In this document: one piece after another, positions 1-8,766 of the stretch
Numbering within the stretch: position 1 is the stretch's first letter
How the letters are laid out: every line of letters begins with the position of its first letter
Assembly (NCBI GenBank): GCA_947503555.1
Contig: CANNEE010000005.1
Span: 107,951 to 171,950, forward strand
Direction of reading: 5' to 3'
DNA length: 64,000 bases
From: an uncultured Shewanella sp.
GTDB lineage: Bacteria; Pseudomonadota; Gammaproteobacteria; Enterobacterales; Shewanellaceae
The notes under the pieces: generated by a model
Told to the model about the DNA's origin: nothing
The model's database searches: none
What the model saw: only the letters and a program-made list of their open reading frames with translations
Program-made: the position numbers and the translations under genes

Positions 1-894
1 TATGCTGAGTCTGAAGCTGTTGATGCCATTTGTGTGATTCGAGTTGTTTATGCCGATAACCCACAAAGTATTGAGCAGCTTGAAGCTTGGTTAATTTCCC
101 TCGAGTGTGACTTTGCCATTGCGGTGCTAGAACGCAGTTCTGCTTTAAAGGGGGTCGAGCTTAGTTTTGATAGCCAATTAACCTCATCAAACCTAGATAA
201 GCTTGCCCAATGTGAGCTGCTAGAGCATTTTGTTATCACTAAAACCTTGCCGCAATTAAATAGACCTGGGCTGTTAGTCATGGATATGGACTCAACCGCT
301 ATTGAAATCGAATGTATCGATGAGCTCGCCAAGCTAGCCGGTGTTGGCGCAGAGGTGAGTGAAGTGACTGAGCGCGCTATGCAAGGGGAACTGGACTTTG
401 AGCAAAGTCTAAGGCAGCGCGTTGCTAAGCTTAAAGGCGCCGATAGAAACATTATCGCCGAGCTGTGCCATAACCTGCCTGTAACGGCAGGACTTGCTTT
501 AAGCATCAAAGAGCTAAAGACCCATGGTTGGAGAACCGTTGTTGCCTCTGGTGGCTTTACTCCTTTTGTTAATCATTTAAAGAGTTTGCTGAATTTAGAT
601 ACTGCCCATGCTAATGAGTTGGTCTTTGAAGGTCAGCGTTTTACTGGCGAAGTGACCGGTCAAGTGGTCGATGCAGAGTATAAAGCGAAAGTACTTGTGG
701 ACAGTGCCGAACAATGGGCAATTGATGCTGAGCAAACTGTGGCTATTGGTGATGGAGCTAATGATATTCCTATGTTAGCAGCCTCTGGCTTTGGCTTGGC
801 TTTCCACGCTAAGCCAAAATTACAGGCAGTGGCAGATCAGCATATCGCTAAGCTGGATTTGGGCTGTTTACCTTTTCTGATGCGTTTTGCTTAA
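1..894 (+). CDS. serB: Phosphoserine phosphatase (5' end outside window)
   Basis: SerB removes phosphate from L-phosphoserine, the last step of serine synthesis, in the cytosol. The haloacid dehalogenase signature is complete: motif I DMDST near codon 95, then the Lys region and the GDGANDIPML metal-binding motif near the C terminus. The frame is open right back to base 1 with no convincing ribosome site. The first possible start inside the window is GTG at 34, but family members in Shewanella are longer (about 330 residues from memory), so the N terminus is probably cut by the window edge. A hairpin with a T-run follows at 947–979. Confidence 0.95.
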   Translation, partial: YAESEAVDAICVIRVVYADNPQSIEQLEAWLISLECDFAIAVLERSSALKGVELSFDSQLTSSNLDKLAQCELLEHFVITKTLPQLNRPGLLVMDMDSTAIEIECIDELAKLAGVGAEVSEVTERAMQGELDFEQSLRQRVAKLKGADRNIIAELCHNLPVTAGLALSIKELKTHGWRTVVASGGFTPFVNHLKSLLNLDTAHANELVFEGQRFTGEVTGQVVDAEYKAKVLVDSAEQWAIDAEQTVAIGDGANDIPMLAASGFGLAFHAKPKLQAVADQHIAKLDLGCLPFLMRFA

Positions 895-946
895 CTCTTT
901 GTTGCTCCATTTATTACATCATTTTGTGATTATCTTTTGTTTTCTT

Positions 947-979
947 AAGCACTCTCGGCTAATTCCAAGAGTGCTTTTT
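947..979 (+). terminator. Rho-independent terminator of serB
   Basis: AAGCACTCT pairs with AGAGTGCTT across an 12-base loop and is followed by a short T-run. Confidence 0.7.
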
Positions 980-1078
980 GTTAAATGGACTAGTGCAATT
1001 ACTCTTGTTTTTACTTGATTAACTGAGTAGGTTATTACTCAGTGACATTCGATACAGGCTAGGGAAGAGGCATAAGTC

Positions 1079-2029
1079 GTGATTGAGCAAGAGTCGATAT
1101 TTTTGAGTTACCGCACTGGTAAATTGCATTTACGTAAGATTTTTCCTGTTCAGGATAAGCAATCTCAAAAAGGTGAGATTGCAAATAAGACACCGATCCT
1201 TATGCTACATGGAGCCATGTCCAATGGCCGAGTTTTTTATAGTCAAAAAGGGAGAGGCTTAGCTTGTTTTCTCGCTCGGCTTGGCTTTACTGTTTATGTG
1301 CTTGATTCATGTGGTCGTGGCTTAAGTACGCCTAAGCTATCTAAGGGCTTTGAACTGGGACAAGGTGAGGTGATTCGAGAGCAGTTACCTTTGGTTCAAG
1401 AATTTATTCTGCAGCATACTCAAGCGTCTAAAGTCCATTGGTGTGGACACTCCTGGGGAGGCGTACTGATGGCGAGTGCCATCGCTAGATATGATCACCT
1501 GCAGCATAGTGTCCGCTCTTTGCTCACCTTTGGTAGTAAACGTACGATTCGTACACGCTCGTTAAAGAAGTGGTTGATGGTGGATTTGGTGTGGAATCGC
1601 CTCGCCCCAAGTATTGCATCGGGTCATGGTTATCTTGCGGCAGATCGCTGGAAAATGGGCATGGATAACGAGAGTAAAGCATCCCTTGCTCAAAGTATTG
1701 ACTGGGTGAAGGGGGACTGGATTGATCATGACGATCACTTTGATTATGCCAAGGCGGCTAAAACTGCTCACTGGCCAGTATCTTGGTTTATCGCTGGGGC
1801 TAAAGACCCGGTTTTAGGCAATCCAAGTGACGTTAAAGATATGATGAGTGAGTGCCAGATCCCACAAACGCAGTTTAGTCTGCTATCGCGAGCCAATGGC
1901 TATAAGCATGACTATGGCCATGGGGATATGTTGACCCATATCGATTGCGAACAAGACCATTTCCCTATGGTTGGGGATTGGTATCTAGGCTTTGATATCG
2001 CTCCTCTTCGAGCAGCCCACGCTAGTTAA
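1079..2029 (+). CDS. Alpha/beta-fold hydrolase, substrate unknown
   Basis: A 316-residue alpha/beta hydrolase. The oxyanion-loop motif LHGAMSNG lies near residue 43, the nucleophile elbow GHSWGG puts the catalytic serine at about 125, and likely acid and base residues sit in GAKDP (about 244) and YGHGD (about 280). There is no signal peptide, so it should be cytosolic. The start is GTG, supported by GGAAGAGG about nine bases upstream. It appears to be transcribed alone between serB and the convergent PilZ gene. The fold is clear but the substrate cannot be told from sequence; an esterase or lipase-like activity is the default guess. Confidence 0.8.
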   Translation: MIEQESIFLSYRTGKLHLRKIFPVQDKQSQKGEIANKTPILMLHGAMSNGRVFYSQKGRGLACFLARLGFTVYVLDSCGRGLSTPKLSKGFELGQGEVIREQLPLVQEFILQHTQASKVHWCGHSWGGVLMASAIARYDHLQHSVRSLLTFGSKRTIRTRSLKKWLMVDLVWNRLAPSIASGHGYLAADRWKMGMDNESKASLAQSIDWVKGDWIDHDDHFDYAKAAKTAHWPVSWFIAGAKDPVLGNPSDVKDMMSECQIPQTQFSLLSRANGYKHDYGHGDMLTHIDCEQDHFPMVGDWYLGFDIAPLRAAHAS

Positions 2030-2095
2030 AGCAGCCTTGATTAGTCCTAACAATTACAATATCGAGCACTGAGAATTGAGATTAGCTAAGTATGG

Positions 2096-4525
2096 CTAAC
2101 TGACTTTTTCTTCGATGATCTGCTCATGCTGGTGTAATTCTGGATATCTTAGTAGTACTTCTGCGGTAACATCGAGCAGCTCTCCGGTACCTATGACTTT
2201 CCAAAGTTTCTCTTCTAGGGCTTTAGCCTTGTGTTGAGCGTGTAGCATCATATAGGCGAGCTCACGGCGAATATAGTTTAAATCTGGTTTACCAGTAGCA
2301 CCGTAATAAACCCTAAGTGCGACAAATTTGCCGAGTTCCTGTGCCAGTTTAATAAAGTGTATTTGTGCATCTTTATCACTAAGCTCATCGCTTCTGACAC
2401 ATCTTAGTTGGATCTGGCCACGGGATTGCAAAGAGACTTGGAGATAAAACTCAATGAAATCCATATGCTGATGAGGGTCCATGGTTTTCACTGGTTTAAT
2501 TATGTCTTTCTTGAATTTGTCTAAGCTAAATAATGGCTCAAGATTGTATTCCATTGCCTTGTTGGTATCAGCTGCAAATAAGGCGGTAATATCATCTCTC
2601 TGGACAGAAATACCTAGGTTACTTAGCTTGGCTGAGCCAGTGGTTTTCTCGATAAATAGCGGAATGGATATCAAGCGCCGCATTAATAGGTTTTTCAGGC
2701 CTTCGGCTATCTCTTTTACATCACTATTATTTTCGGTTAATTGAACCAATTTTGCTTTATTTAGTTCGATTAGCTTGCTTAAGAACTCGACGCCAACATG
2801 GGGCGTATGGCCCATTAGCGCACTTAAATGAATCGTAGCCCCTTTCTTACGGGAGCGCACCAGCTCATAGGGGAGCTTTTCAAGCTTAAGATTTCCAGCG
2901 GCTTCTTGTAATCTTGGAAAGCTTAAGTGCAGTGGTTTCTTGGCATCGATCTCCATAGTATCGAGCAGATTGATCTGTAGCCCTCTACTAGAGATATCTT
3001 GGGTGACACCTTTAATAACTTGTTGACCTTGGCGTATCACCACCGAAGTTTTAAAGGCATACCTTGCTTCATGTCGACGTTCACTGAAATGAAGAGAAAC
3101 TAACTTGATGGAATTGTCTTTAATCTTGTCTTGGCCAAAGGGTTTGAGCATATTGGCGTTCCCGCCTTTGCCCCAATCCTGATACATGCTGGTGTATTCA
3201 GGATTGCTGAGCTCTACCACTTGAATGACATGGGACAGGCTGTTTAATTGTTGCTGAGCCAAAGGCGAGTATTCTGAATCGTCACCCGGAAGAATTGAGG
3301 CCTTATAGGAAGCATCTTTATCTATTTCATGGGTATAGAGCTTGAACACTCGCCAGCTAGCCTTGCTGGAACCAAAGGTAAAAAACAGCGCCTGTAAATC
3401 TGTCTGCTTGAGTTCGGCTAAACTGGCTGAGTAAAATAGCTGTTTACCACTGGCGTGATAGATAAAGCTGAAAAAGAGACTGTGATCTGAATCTTCGCCA
3501 TAGGTAATCAGCTTTTTAAGGCGCTCTTTAGTCAGCATGCCTTGCAACTGGCAAGTATCTGTTTCATCTAAGAAGTAATTGACGAGTTTGCGATTATCAT
3601 GACTTAACAGTTGGTGGGTAATTCGATATTCCCGCTCCATTAAATCATTGACCAAGTCATTCACCTGCTCCACAAACAAGGGGAGATGCGGAAGGTGGGG
3701 CAGATAATGACGTTCCATTCCTAAGCCAGATGCCGTGACATTGACATCATTAATATCCACTTTGTAGCGAAATTTATAGCCTGTAATAAGGTTTGCTAGC
3801 ATTTCGCTTAGCTCTTCACTACCACTGACTCTTTTGAGTCTCATCCAGGTATGTTTGTCGTTGGATTGAGTATCGACAACTTTATAGTCAACCCCTTTCT
3901 GTAGATCTTCAAAGTAATACTCTTCACCTAGCTCAAGCAGTTTGATGCGCAACGGCTTTTCTAAGTCAAAGTGATGACGTTTTTCTATTCTGATCCTTGC
4001 GCCACTGACTGAAAGGTCTACTGTGATACCACTAATTTCTTCTCTTCCGGGTTGTGATACAGCAATTTTTATACTGTAGTTCATTCGCTCTTCTTGGCGA
4101 TTGATATAGTTACCCAACACTATCCCCGGTACTTTGAGGGCGGAAGTTAACTTTGCTCCAGAGGCATTTAAAGCCTGTAGTTTCTCTCTACGGCGCACAA
4201 ATGCCGCCATAACCTGCTCATAAACGCCTAATGTATATTTATTGCGAAAAAGCGCTAGAGATTGCTGAAATACTGCTTTAGATTCTTCATCGAGAAAGTG
4301 GCGCTGTGAGCCTTGAATCACCTCTTCACAGGGAAGATCTGATTTATTACGCAGGTCGATAATGCGAGTACAAGGGGCAGCAATACGTTTGAGCTCCATC
4401 TTGAGCAAGAAGCGAGTAGAGTTACTCTCGTTTCGAGTAAAGTGTTCGAAAACCTCTTGGAAGTTGGCTTCCATAATAAGTGGTTTCAATTGCTCAATTA
4501 GTGCTTTGTGCTGTTCTAAACTCAT
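2096..4525 (-). CDS. Large protein with two PilZ (c-di-GMP-binding) domains
   Basis: An 809-residue cytosolic protein. Two PilZ signatures are intact: RQEER with DLSVSG at about residues 143–175, and RRHEAR with DISSRG at about 483–515. PilZ domains bind cyclic di-GMP through exactly these Arg and D-x-S-x-x-G motifs, so both could bind the messenger. The remaining sequence has no recognised enzymatic domain. ATG at 4525 is preferred; the frame extends to a TTG at 4561, but those 12 residues look like leader sequence. It is divergent from radA and convergent with the hydrolase. Probably a c-di-GMP receptor acting on motility or surface behaviour, but its target is unknown. Confidence 0.85.
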   Translation of the reverse strand: MSLEQHKALIEQLKPLIMEANFQEVFEHFTRNESNSTRFLLKMELKRIAAPCTRIIDLRNKSDLPCEEVIQGSQRHFLDEESKAVFQQSLALFRNKYTLGVYEQVMAAFVRRREKLQALNASGAKLTSALKVPGIVLGNYINRQEERMNYSIKIAVSQPGREEISGITVDLSVSGARIRIEKRHHFDLEKPLRIKLLELGEEYYFEDLQKGVDYKVVDTQSNDKHTWMRLKRVSGSEELSEMLANLITGYKFRYKVDINDVNVTASGLGMERHYLPHLPHLPLFVEQVNDLVNDLMEREYRITHQLLSHDNRKLVNYFLDETDTCQLQGMLTKERLKKLITYGEDSDHSLFFSFIYHASGKQLFYSASLAELKQTDLQALFFTFGSSKASWRVFKLYTHEIDKDASYKASILPGDDSEYSPLAQQQLNSLSHVIQVVELSNPEYTSMYQDWGKGGNANMLKPFGQDKIKDNSIKLVSLHFSERRHEARYAFKTSVVIRQGQQVIKGVTQDISSRGLQINLLDTMEIDAKKPLHLSFPRLQEAAGNLKLEKLPYELVRSRKKGATIHLSALMGHTPHVGVEFLSKLIELNKAKLVQLTENNSDVKEIAEGLKNLLMRRLISIPLFIEKTTGSAKLSNLGISVQRDDITALFAADTNKAMEYNLEPLFSLDKFKKDIIKPVKTMDPHQHMDFIEFYLQVSLQSRGQIQLRCVRSDELSDKDAQIHFIKLAQELGKFVALRVYYGATGKPDLNYIRRELAYMMLHAQHKAKALEEKLWKVIGTGELLDVTAEVLLRYPELHQHEQIIEEKVS

Positions 4526-4811
4526 TCGACTCTTACTTAAATTAATTCCGTTTTGGCACAATCCCTAGGGATTACTAGTGTATGGGTATTATAAGTTATC
4601 TCTTGTGGCTATTGCTTGTTAATTGGTAGCAGTTAGCGTAATTATGCAATTATACGGAGTGGTTCCAATATTATTTCGGCCAAAACTGCAGTAACTTTAT
4701 ATAATAATCGTTTAACTCACACTTGCCTGCTTGTTTAAGGGGCTTTTTTTACGGAATGCTGCTTTATTGAGCGGTCTTCTCTGGTTTTAAGGGAATTTGA
4801 AAGTAAGGGTT

Positions 4812-6176
4812 ATGGCAAAGAATAAAACAGCCTATGTGTGTAATGAGTGTGGTCAGGATTTTCCCCGTTGGCAGGGGCAATGTAGCGCTTGTCAGGAGTG
4901 GAATACGATAACTGAAGTCCGTTTAGGGCCTGCTAAGAGTGCGCGAGCTGCTCAGTTCTCCGGATATGCTGGCCAAGGTGGGAGTGAAGTTCAAACCTTA
5001 GATCAGATTGACCTTAATGAACTACCAAGAATAACTAGTGCTTTTTCTGAGTTAGATAGGGTGCTAGGTGGCGGAATAGTGCCTGGTTCGGCAATTTTGA
5101 TAGGTGGCCACCCTGGTGCAGGTAAGAGTACCTTGTTGTTGCAGACCCTATGTTTACTTGCTGAGCAGATGCCTGCGCTTTATGTCACAGGGGAAGAGTC
5201 ACTGCAGCAAGTGGCTATGCGAGCAAATCGATTAGGTTTGCCGACCGCCAAGTTAAGAATGCTTTCAGAAACCAGTGTGGAACAGATCTGTGATATCGCG
5301 TTAAAGGAAAAGCCTAAGGTTATCGTCATAGACTCTATTCAAGTGATGCATATGAGCGATGTTCAATCATCTCCAGGTAGCGTTTCTCAGGTGAGGGAGT
5401 CAGCTTCATATTTGACACGCTTTGCTAAGCAAAATGGTATCGCCATTATTATGGTGGGTCATGTGACGAAAGACGGTAGCTTGGCGGGGCCTAAAGTACT
5501 TGAGCACTGTATCGATTGCTCTGTGATGTTTGAGGGCGATAGTGATAGTCGTTATCGAACCCTACGTTCACACAAAAACCGTTTTGGTGCGATTAATGAA
5601 CTTGGTGTATTTGCCATGACGGAGCGTGGACTTAAAGAGGTGGCTAATCCATCGGCTATCTTTCTCTCACGTGGTGATGGCGCCGCTTCAGGCTCTGTGG
5701 TTATGGTGGTTTGGGAGGGGACAAGACCGCTTTTGGTTGAGCTTCAAGTCTTGGTGGATAACTCCGCTATGTCTAACCCTAGGCGCGTTGCTGTGGGAAT
5801 GGATGCCAATCGCTTAGCCATGTTACTTGCGGTAATGCACAAACATGGTGGTTTATTGATGTCAGATCAAGATGTGTTTGTGAACGTGGTTGGTGGGGTA
5901 AAAGTTACTGAGACCAGTGCTGATTTATCTGTATTGCTTGCTATGGTGTCGAGTTTCCGTGATGAGGTATTAGCGAGCGACCTTGTAGTATTTGGTGAAG
6001 TAGGTCTATCGGGAGAGATTCGCCCCGTGCCTAATGGGCAGGAGAGGTTGGTGGAAGCGGCAAAGCATGGATTTAAAAGGGCAATAGTACCTGTCGCCAA
6101 TGTGCCTAAACGTATGCCTGAAGGGATGGAGGTTGTCGGTGTGACCAAGTTGTCACAGGCGCTCGAAGCCCTATGA
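4812..6176 (+). CDS. radA: DNA repair protein RadA
   Basis: RadA (Sms) is a RecA-like ATPase that helps process recombination intermediates and drives branch migration. The 454-residue protein shows the N-terminal zinc finger (Cys 10, 13, 24, 27), Walker A HPGAGKST, the RadA-specific HKNRFG motif, and a C-terminal Lon-protease-like domain lacking proteolytic function. ATG at 4812, preceded by TAAGGG, is preferred over the in-frame TTG at 4797. It is divergent from the double-PilZ gene, and a shared bidirectional terminator separates it from the next PilZ gene. Confidence 0.96.
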   Translation: MAKNKTAYVCNECGQDFPRWQGQCSACQEWNTITEVRLGPAKSARAAQFSGYAGQGGSEVQTLDQIDLNELPRITSAFSELDRVLGGGIVPGSAILIGGHPGAGKSTLLLQTLCLLAEQMPALYVTGEESLQQVAMRANRLGLPTAKLRMLSETSVEQICDIALKEKPKVIVIDSIQVMHMSDVQSSPGSVSQVRESASYLTRFAKQNGIAIIMVGHVTKDGSLAGPKVLEHCIDCSVMFEGDSDSRYRTLRSHKNRFGAINELGVFAMTERGLKEVANPSAIFLSRGDGAASGSVVMVVWEGTRPLLVELQVLVDNSAMSNPRRVAVGMDANRLAMLLAVMHKHGGLLMSDQDVFVNVVGGVKVTETSADLSVLLAMVSSFRDEVLASDLVVFGEVGLSGEIRPVPNGQERLVEAAKHGFKRAIVPVANVPKRMPEGMEVVGVTKLSQALEAL

Positions 6177-6216
6177 ATACAGGTAACTAATACAGTTAAT
6201 TTATACAAGCACTAAG

Positions 6217-6259
6217 AAGAACTAGGTGCAGCTGTTTGCTACCCCTAGTTCTTTTATTT
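6217..6259. terminator. Bidirectional terminator between radA and PilZ gene
   Basis: AAGAACTAGG pairs with CCTAGTTCTT; T-rich sequence follows on the plus side and A-rich sequence precedes it. It serves two converging genes. Confidence 0.7.
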
Positions 6260-6263
6260 TGAG

Positions 6264-6638
6264 TTAATCATTGGAAGTATCGTGGGCTTCGACAAAGAGT
6301 GCCAATTCGCGATTGAGTAAGGAAGCATCACCAATATTAAGCTCAAGAATTCGCCTTAAATGGCTGATGCTATCGACATCTATGTTTAGGCATTTTAACC
6401 CTAGCTTTGTGGCTTCATCGTGAACCAGTTCTGCTTCCATGTTTAGTTCAATATCAGAATCGGGCAGGCTAAAGTTTAGGGTGACTTGCTCTGTCGATAA
6501 CTCTGCTCCTTGGGGCTTTTCTATCAAGGCGCCATTAAGGCTAAGATCTAAAATTCTAGTATTCCACTTCTGCTTGCCTTGACGAAGAAATGCTGTAGCG
6601 GCAAACAAAATACGAGAAAACTGGCGCCTATCATCCAT
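6264..6638 (-). CDS. Single-domain PilZ protein (c-di-GMP binding)
   Basis: A 124-residue protein that is essentially one PilZ domain. RRQFSR near residue 4 and DLSLNG near residue 31 are the ligand-binding motifs, and both are intact. Stand-alone PilZ proteins of this size act as small c-di-GMP adaptors. It is convergent with radA and divergent from torR, so it is a single-gene unit. The partner protein cannot be inferred. Confidence 0.88.
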   Translation of the reverse strand: MDDRRQFSRILFAATAFLRQGKQKWNTRILDLSLNGALIEKPQGAELSTEQVTLNFSLPDSDIELNMEAELVHDEATKLGLKCLNIDVDSISHLRRILELNIGDASLLNRELALFVEAHDTSND

Positions 6639-6841
6639 AATTCATCCTTTGATTATTAATAATGCTGCAGGTTTATCCTTAAGCATATGCGATCTTGTTG
6701 TCGCTGTAAAAAGTCCTTGTTGATAAATAGTGAGCTGCACTCAATTATTTTAAGGGCTGATTCTCAGATTAGCAGTTCAACACTGGGAATTTATGAAAAA
6801 TTATGAATAATTAAGGGGTCGTGTCCTAATAAGAGTTTTTT

Positions 6842-7546
6842 ATGAGCTATAAAGTACTGGTTGTCGATGATGAGGCAGTAATAAGAACAAGATTAAAAGG
6901 CTACTTTGAAAAAGAGGGCTATCAGGTGCTGCAAGCTATGGACGGTGAGCAGATGTGGCAACTGTTTAATGCCAATGACATAGATCTTGTCATGTTGGAT
7001 ATTAATCTACCAGGCACCGATGGTTTGAGTTTGGCGAGGGAATTAAGATCCCAGTCTGAAGTGGGCATTATTCTAGTCACAGGCCGAGATGAGACCATAG
7101 ATAAGATTGTTGGCCTAGAAATGGGAGCCGATGATTATGTTACTAAGCCCTTTGAATTAAGAGAGTTATTAGTTAGAGTCAAAAACCTGTTATGGCGTAT
7201 AAATTTAACCCGTAAAGTGCAAGCAAAGCTTGACGCTATCACTCGTGACGACAGCGTAGTGAATTTTGATGATTTCACCTTAGATTTAGATAGCCGCAAG
7301 CTTAGTCGTAATAAAGAGCCGATTAAACTTACTAAGGCTGAGTTTGAACTACTATCAGCATTTGTTCAGCAGCCACAGACCGTACTTTCTCGAGAGCAGT
7401 TGATGCAAGCATCCAGTCATCGCAGTGATGAGGTTAATGATAGAACCGTCGATGTGCTTATCAGACGTTTGCGTAACAAATTAGACAGCGACCTATTCGT
7501 CACTGTCCATGGTGAAGGTTATCTGTTTTCTGCGAAAACTAGTTAG
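6842..7546 (+). CDS. torR: OmpR-family response regulator, TorR-like
   Basis: A 234-residue response regulator with an N-terminal receiver domain (acidic pair DD near 9–10, phospho-acceptor Asp53, Lys in VTKPFE) and a C-terminal winged-helix DNA-binding domain. The neighbouring torT-type binding protein and torS-type hybrid kinase identify it as TorR, the activator of TMAO respiration genes. Its last eight bases overlap the 3' end of the convergent torT gene. The torCAD-type reductase operon is not in this window, so its target lies elsewhere. Confidence 0.85.
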   Translation: MSYKVLVVDDEAVIRTRLKGYFEKEGYQVLQAMDGEQMWQLFNANDIDLVMLDINLPGTDGLSLARELRSQSEVGIILVTGRDETIDKIVGLEMGADDYVTKPFELRELLVRVKNLLWRINLTRKVQAKLDAITRDDSVVNFDDFTLDLDSRKLSRNKEPIKLTKAEFELLSAFVQQPQTVLSREQLMQASSHRSDEVNDRTVDVLIRRLRNKLDSDLFVTVHGEGYLFSAKTS

Positions 7547-8600
7547 CCGTTACTTTATATTTAGGGTAAAACTCGGCTGGCGCTAGGCTGTTTGTTAACG
7601 CGCTTTGGGCTGGCGCATTATTATCTAAAGGAATGATCTTGGGGCCGATATCACCAAATGGCTTGGCCCCTTCAAGCTCTCTTACGATAACATCGACTGC
7701 GAGCTTTCCTTGGAGTACAACTTGATCGTCGTTAGCATATATGACTTTTCCCCGATAAAGCCCTCTTAAGGTTGCCGGAGACAAGTAGGTACTGACTAGC
7801 TTAATCTTTTCTGTGAGCCCTTTTTGTTTTAATAGGCTAACAGAAGCTTCGATAGCGACTGCACTGCCTATGATGTATTCGGGGACAAAATCCTTTAATT
7901 GCAGTTGAAGCTGTTTTCTATGTAGGTTTCGGTTGTTATCGGCGTGACGAATGGCTTTTATTTGTACATGGCTATCGTTAATAGCCGCTCTTAGGCCTTG
8001 TTCTACCCAGTTTGAGCCACCGACTTTCTTAGGCCCTGTAAGTAATGCAACTTGCACCTGTTGCTTGGCATTACGCTTGATAAACTCACCAACCATAGAC
8101 CCCATTTGATACCAGTTTACTCCGACTCGTGTATTAACTCTCTCACTGGAGAGTTGGTTTACTAGGGCAATGATAGGTTTGGTAATTTTCTTTGGGTAAA
8201 AAGAGAGTATGTCGGGCGCTACGGCTCCGAGTAAAATAGCATCATAATCTGCTTGCAGGCATTGCTCTAGCTGCTCTAGCTGGCGTGACACTCCATAATA
8301 GCTATTGGCTTCATAAAGATCTAAATGAATGTTGAGCTGTTTAGCGTGACGCATTAGGCCATAGTTGATGCCTATCCAATAGGCATCTTTAAGGTGAGGA
8401 ACGAGTGCACAAACCTTCCAAGCTTTACTTGCTGTCGCCAACGGCGTGTAGTGTAAACTTTTCAGCTCTTGTACCTGAGAGTTATAGGGGCTTCGCTGCT
8501 CTAACAGCCAAGATGAAGGAGCTGCTTCCACTTGGCAGATACAATTAATGATAAAGATAGCGATACCTAATGTAGCTGAAAATACCTTATACAAGCGCAA
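7539..8600 (-). CDS. torT: Periplasmic TMAO-sensing protein, TorT-like
   Basis: A 353-residue protein with an N-terminal signal peptide (hydrophobic stretch, cleavage probably after VEA near residue 27) and a LacI/ribose-binding-type periplasmic fold. In the Tor system TorT binds TMAO and docks on the TorS sensor domain. It lies between torR and torS on the opposite strand: convergent and overlapping with torR, divergent from torS. The identification rests mainly on this context, since periplasmic binding proteins of this fold are diverse. Confidence 0.82.
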   Translation of the reverse strand: MRLYKVFSATLGIAIFIINCICQVEAAPSSWLLEQRSPYNSQVQELKSLHYTPLATASKAWKVCALVPHLKDAYWIGINYGLMRHAKQLNIHLDLYEANSYYGVSRQLEQLEQCLQADYDAILLGAVAPDILSFYPKKITKPIIALVNQLSSERVNTRVGVNWYQMGSMVGEFIKRNAKQQVQVALLTGPKKVGGSNWVEQGLRAAINDSHVQIKAIRHADNNRNLHRKQLQLQLKDFVPEYIIGSAVAIEASVSLLKQKGLTEKIKLVSTYLSPATLRGLYRGKVIYANDDQVVLQGKLAVDVIVRELEGAKPFGDIGPKIIPLDNNAPAQSALTNSLAPAEFYPKYKVTAN

Positions 8601-8766
8601 CCCCCTTATGTTGATTGTCCCTATTATAATCCCAGTAGCCTTAGGTTAATAGGAAGCTTTACCTTGTTATGGGAGTTGTATCAACTGCAATTAGTTGAAT
8701 TTTGTTATCATTAATATTGAGTTTTTAAATAAGCCTGTTGGTTTGGTATTTAGAGAAGGGCAGTGG

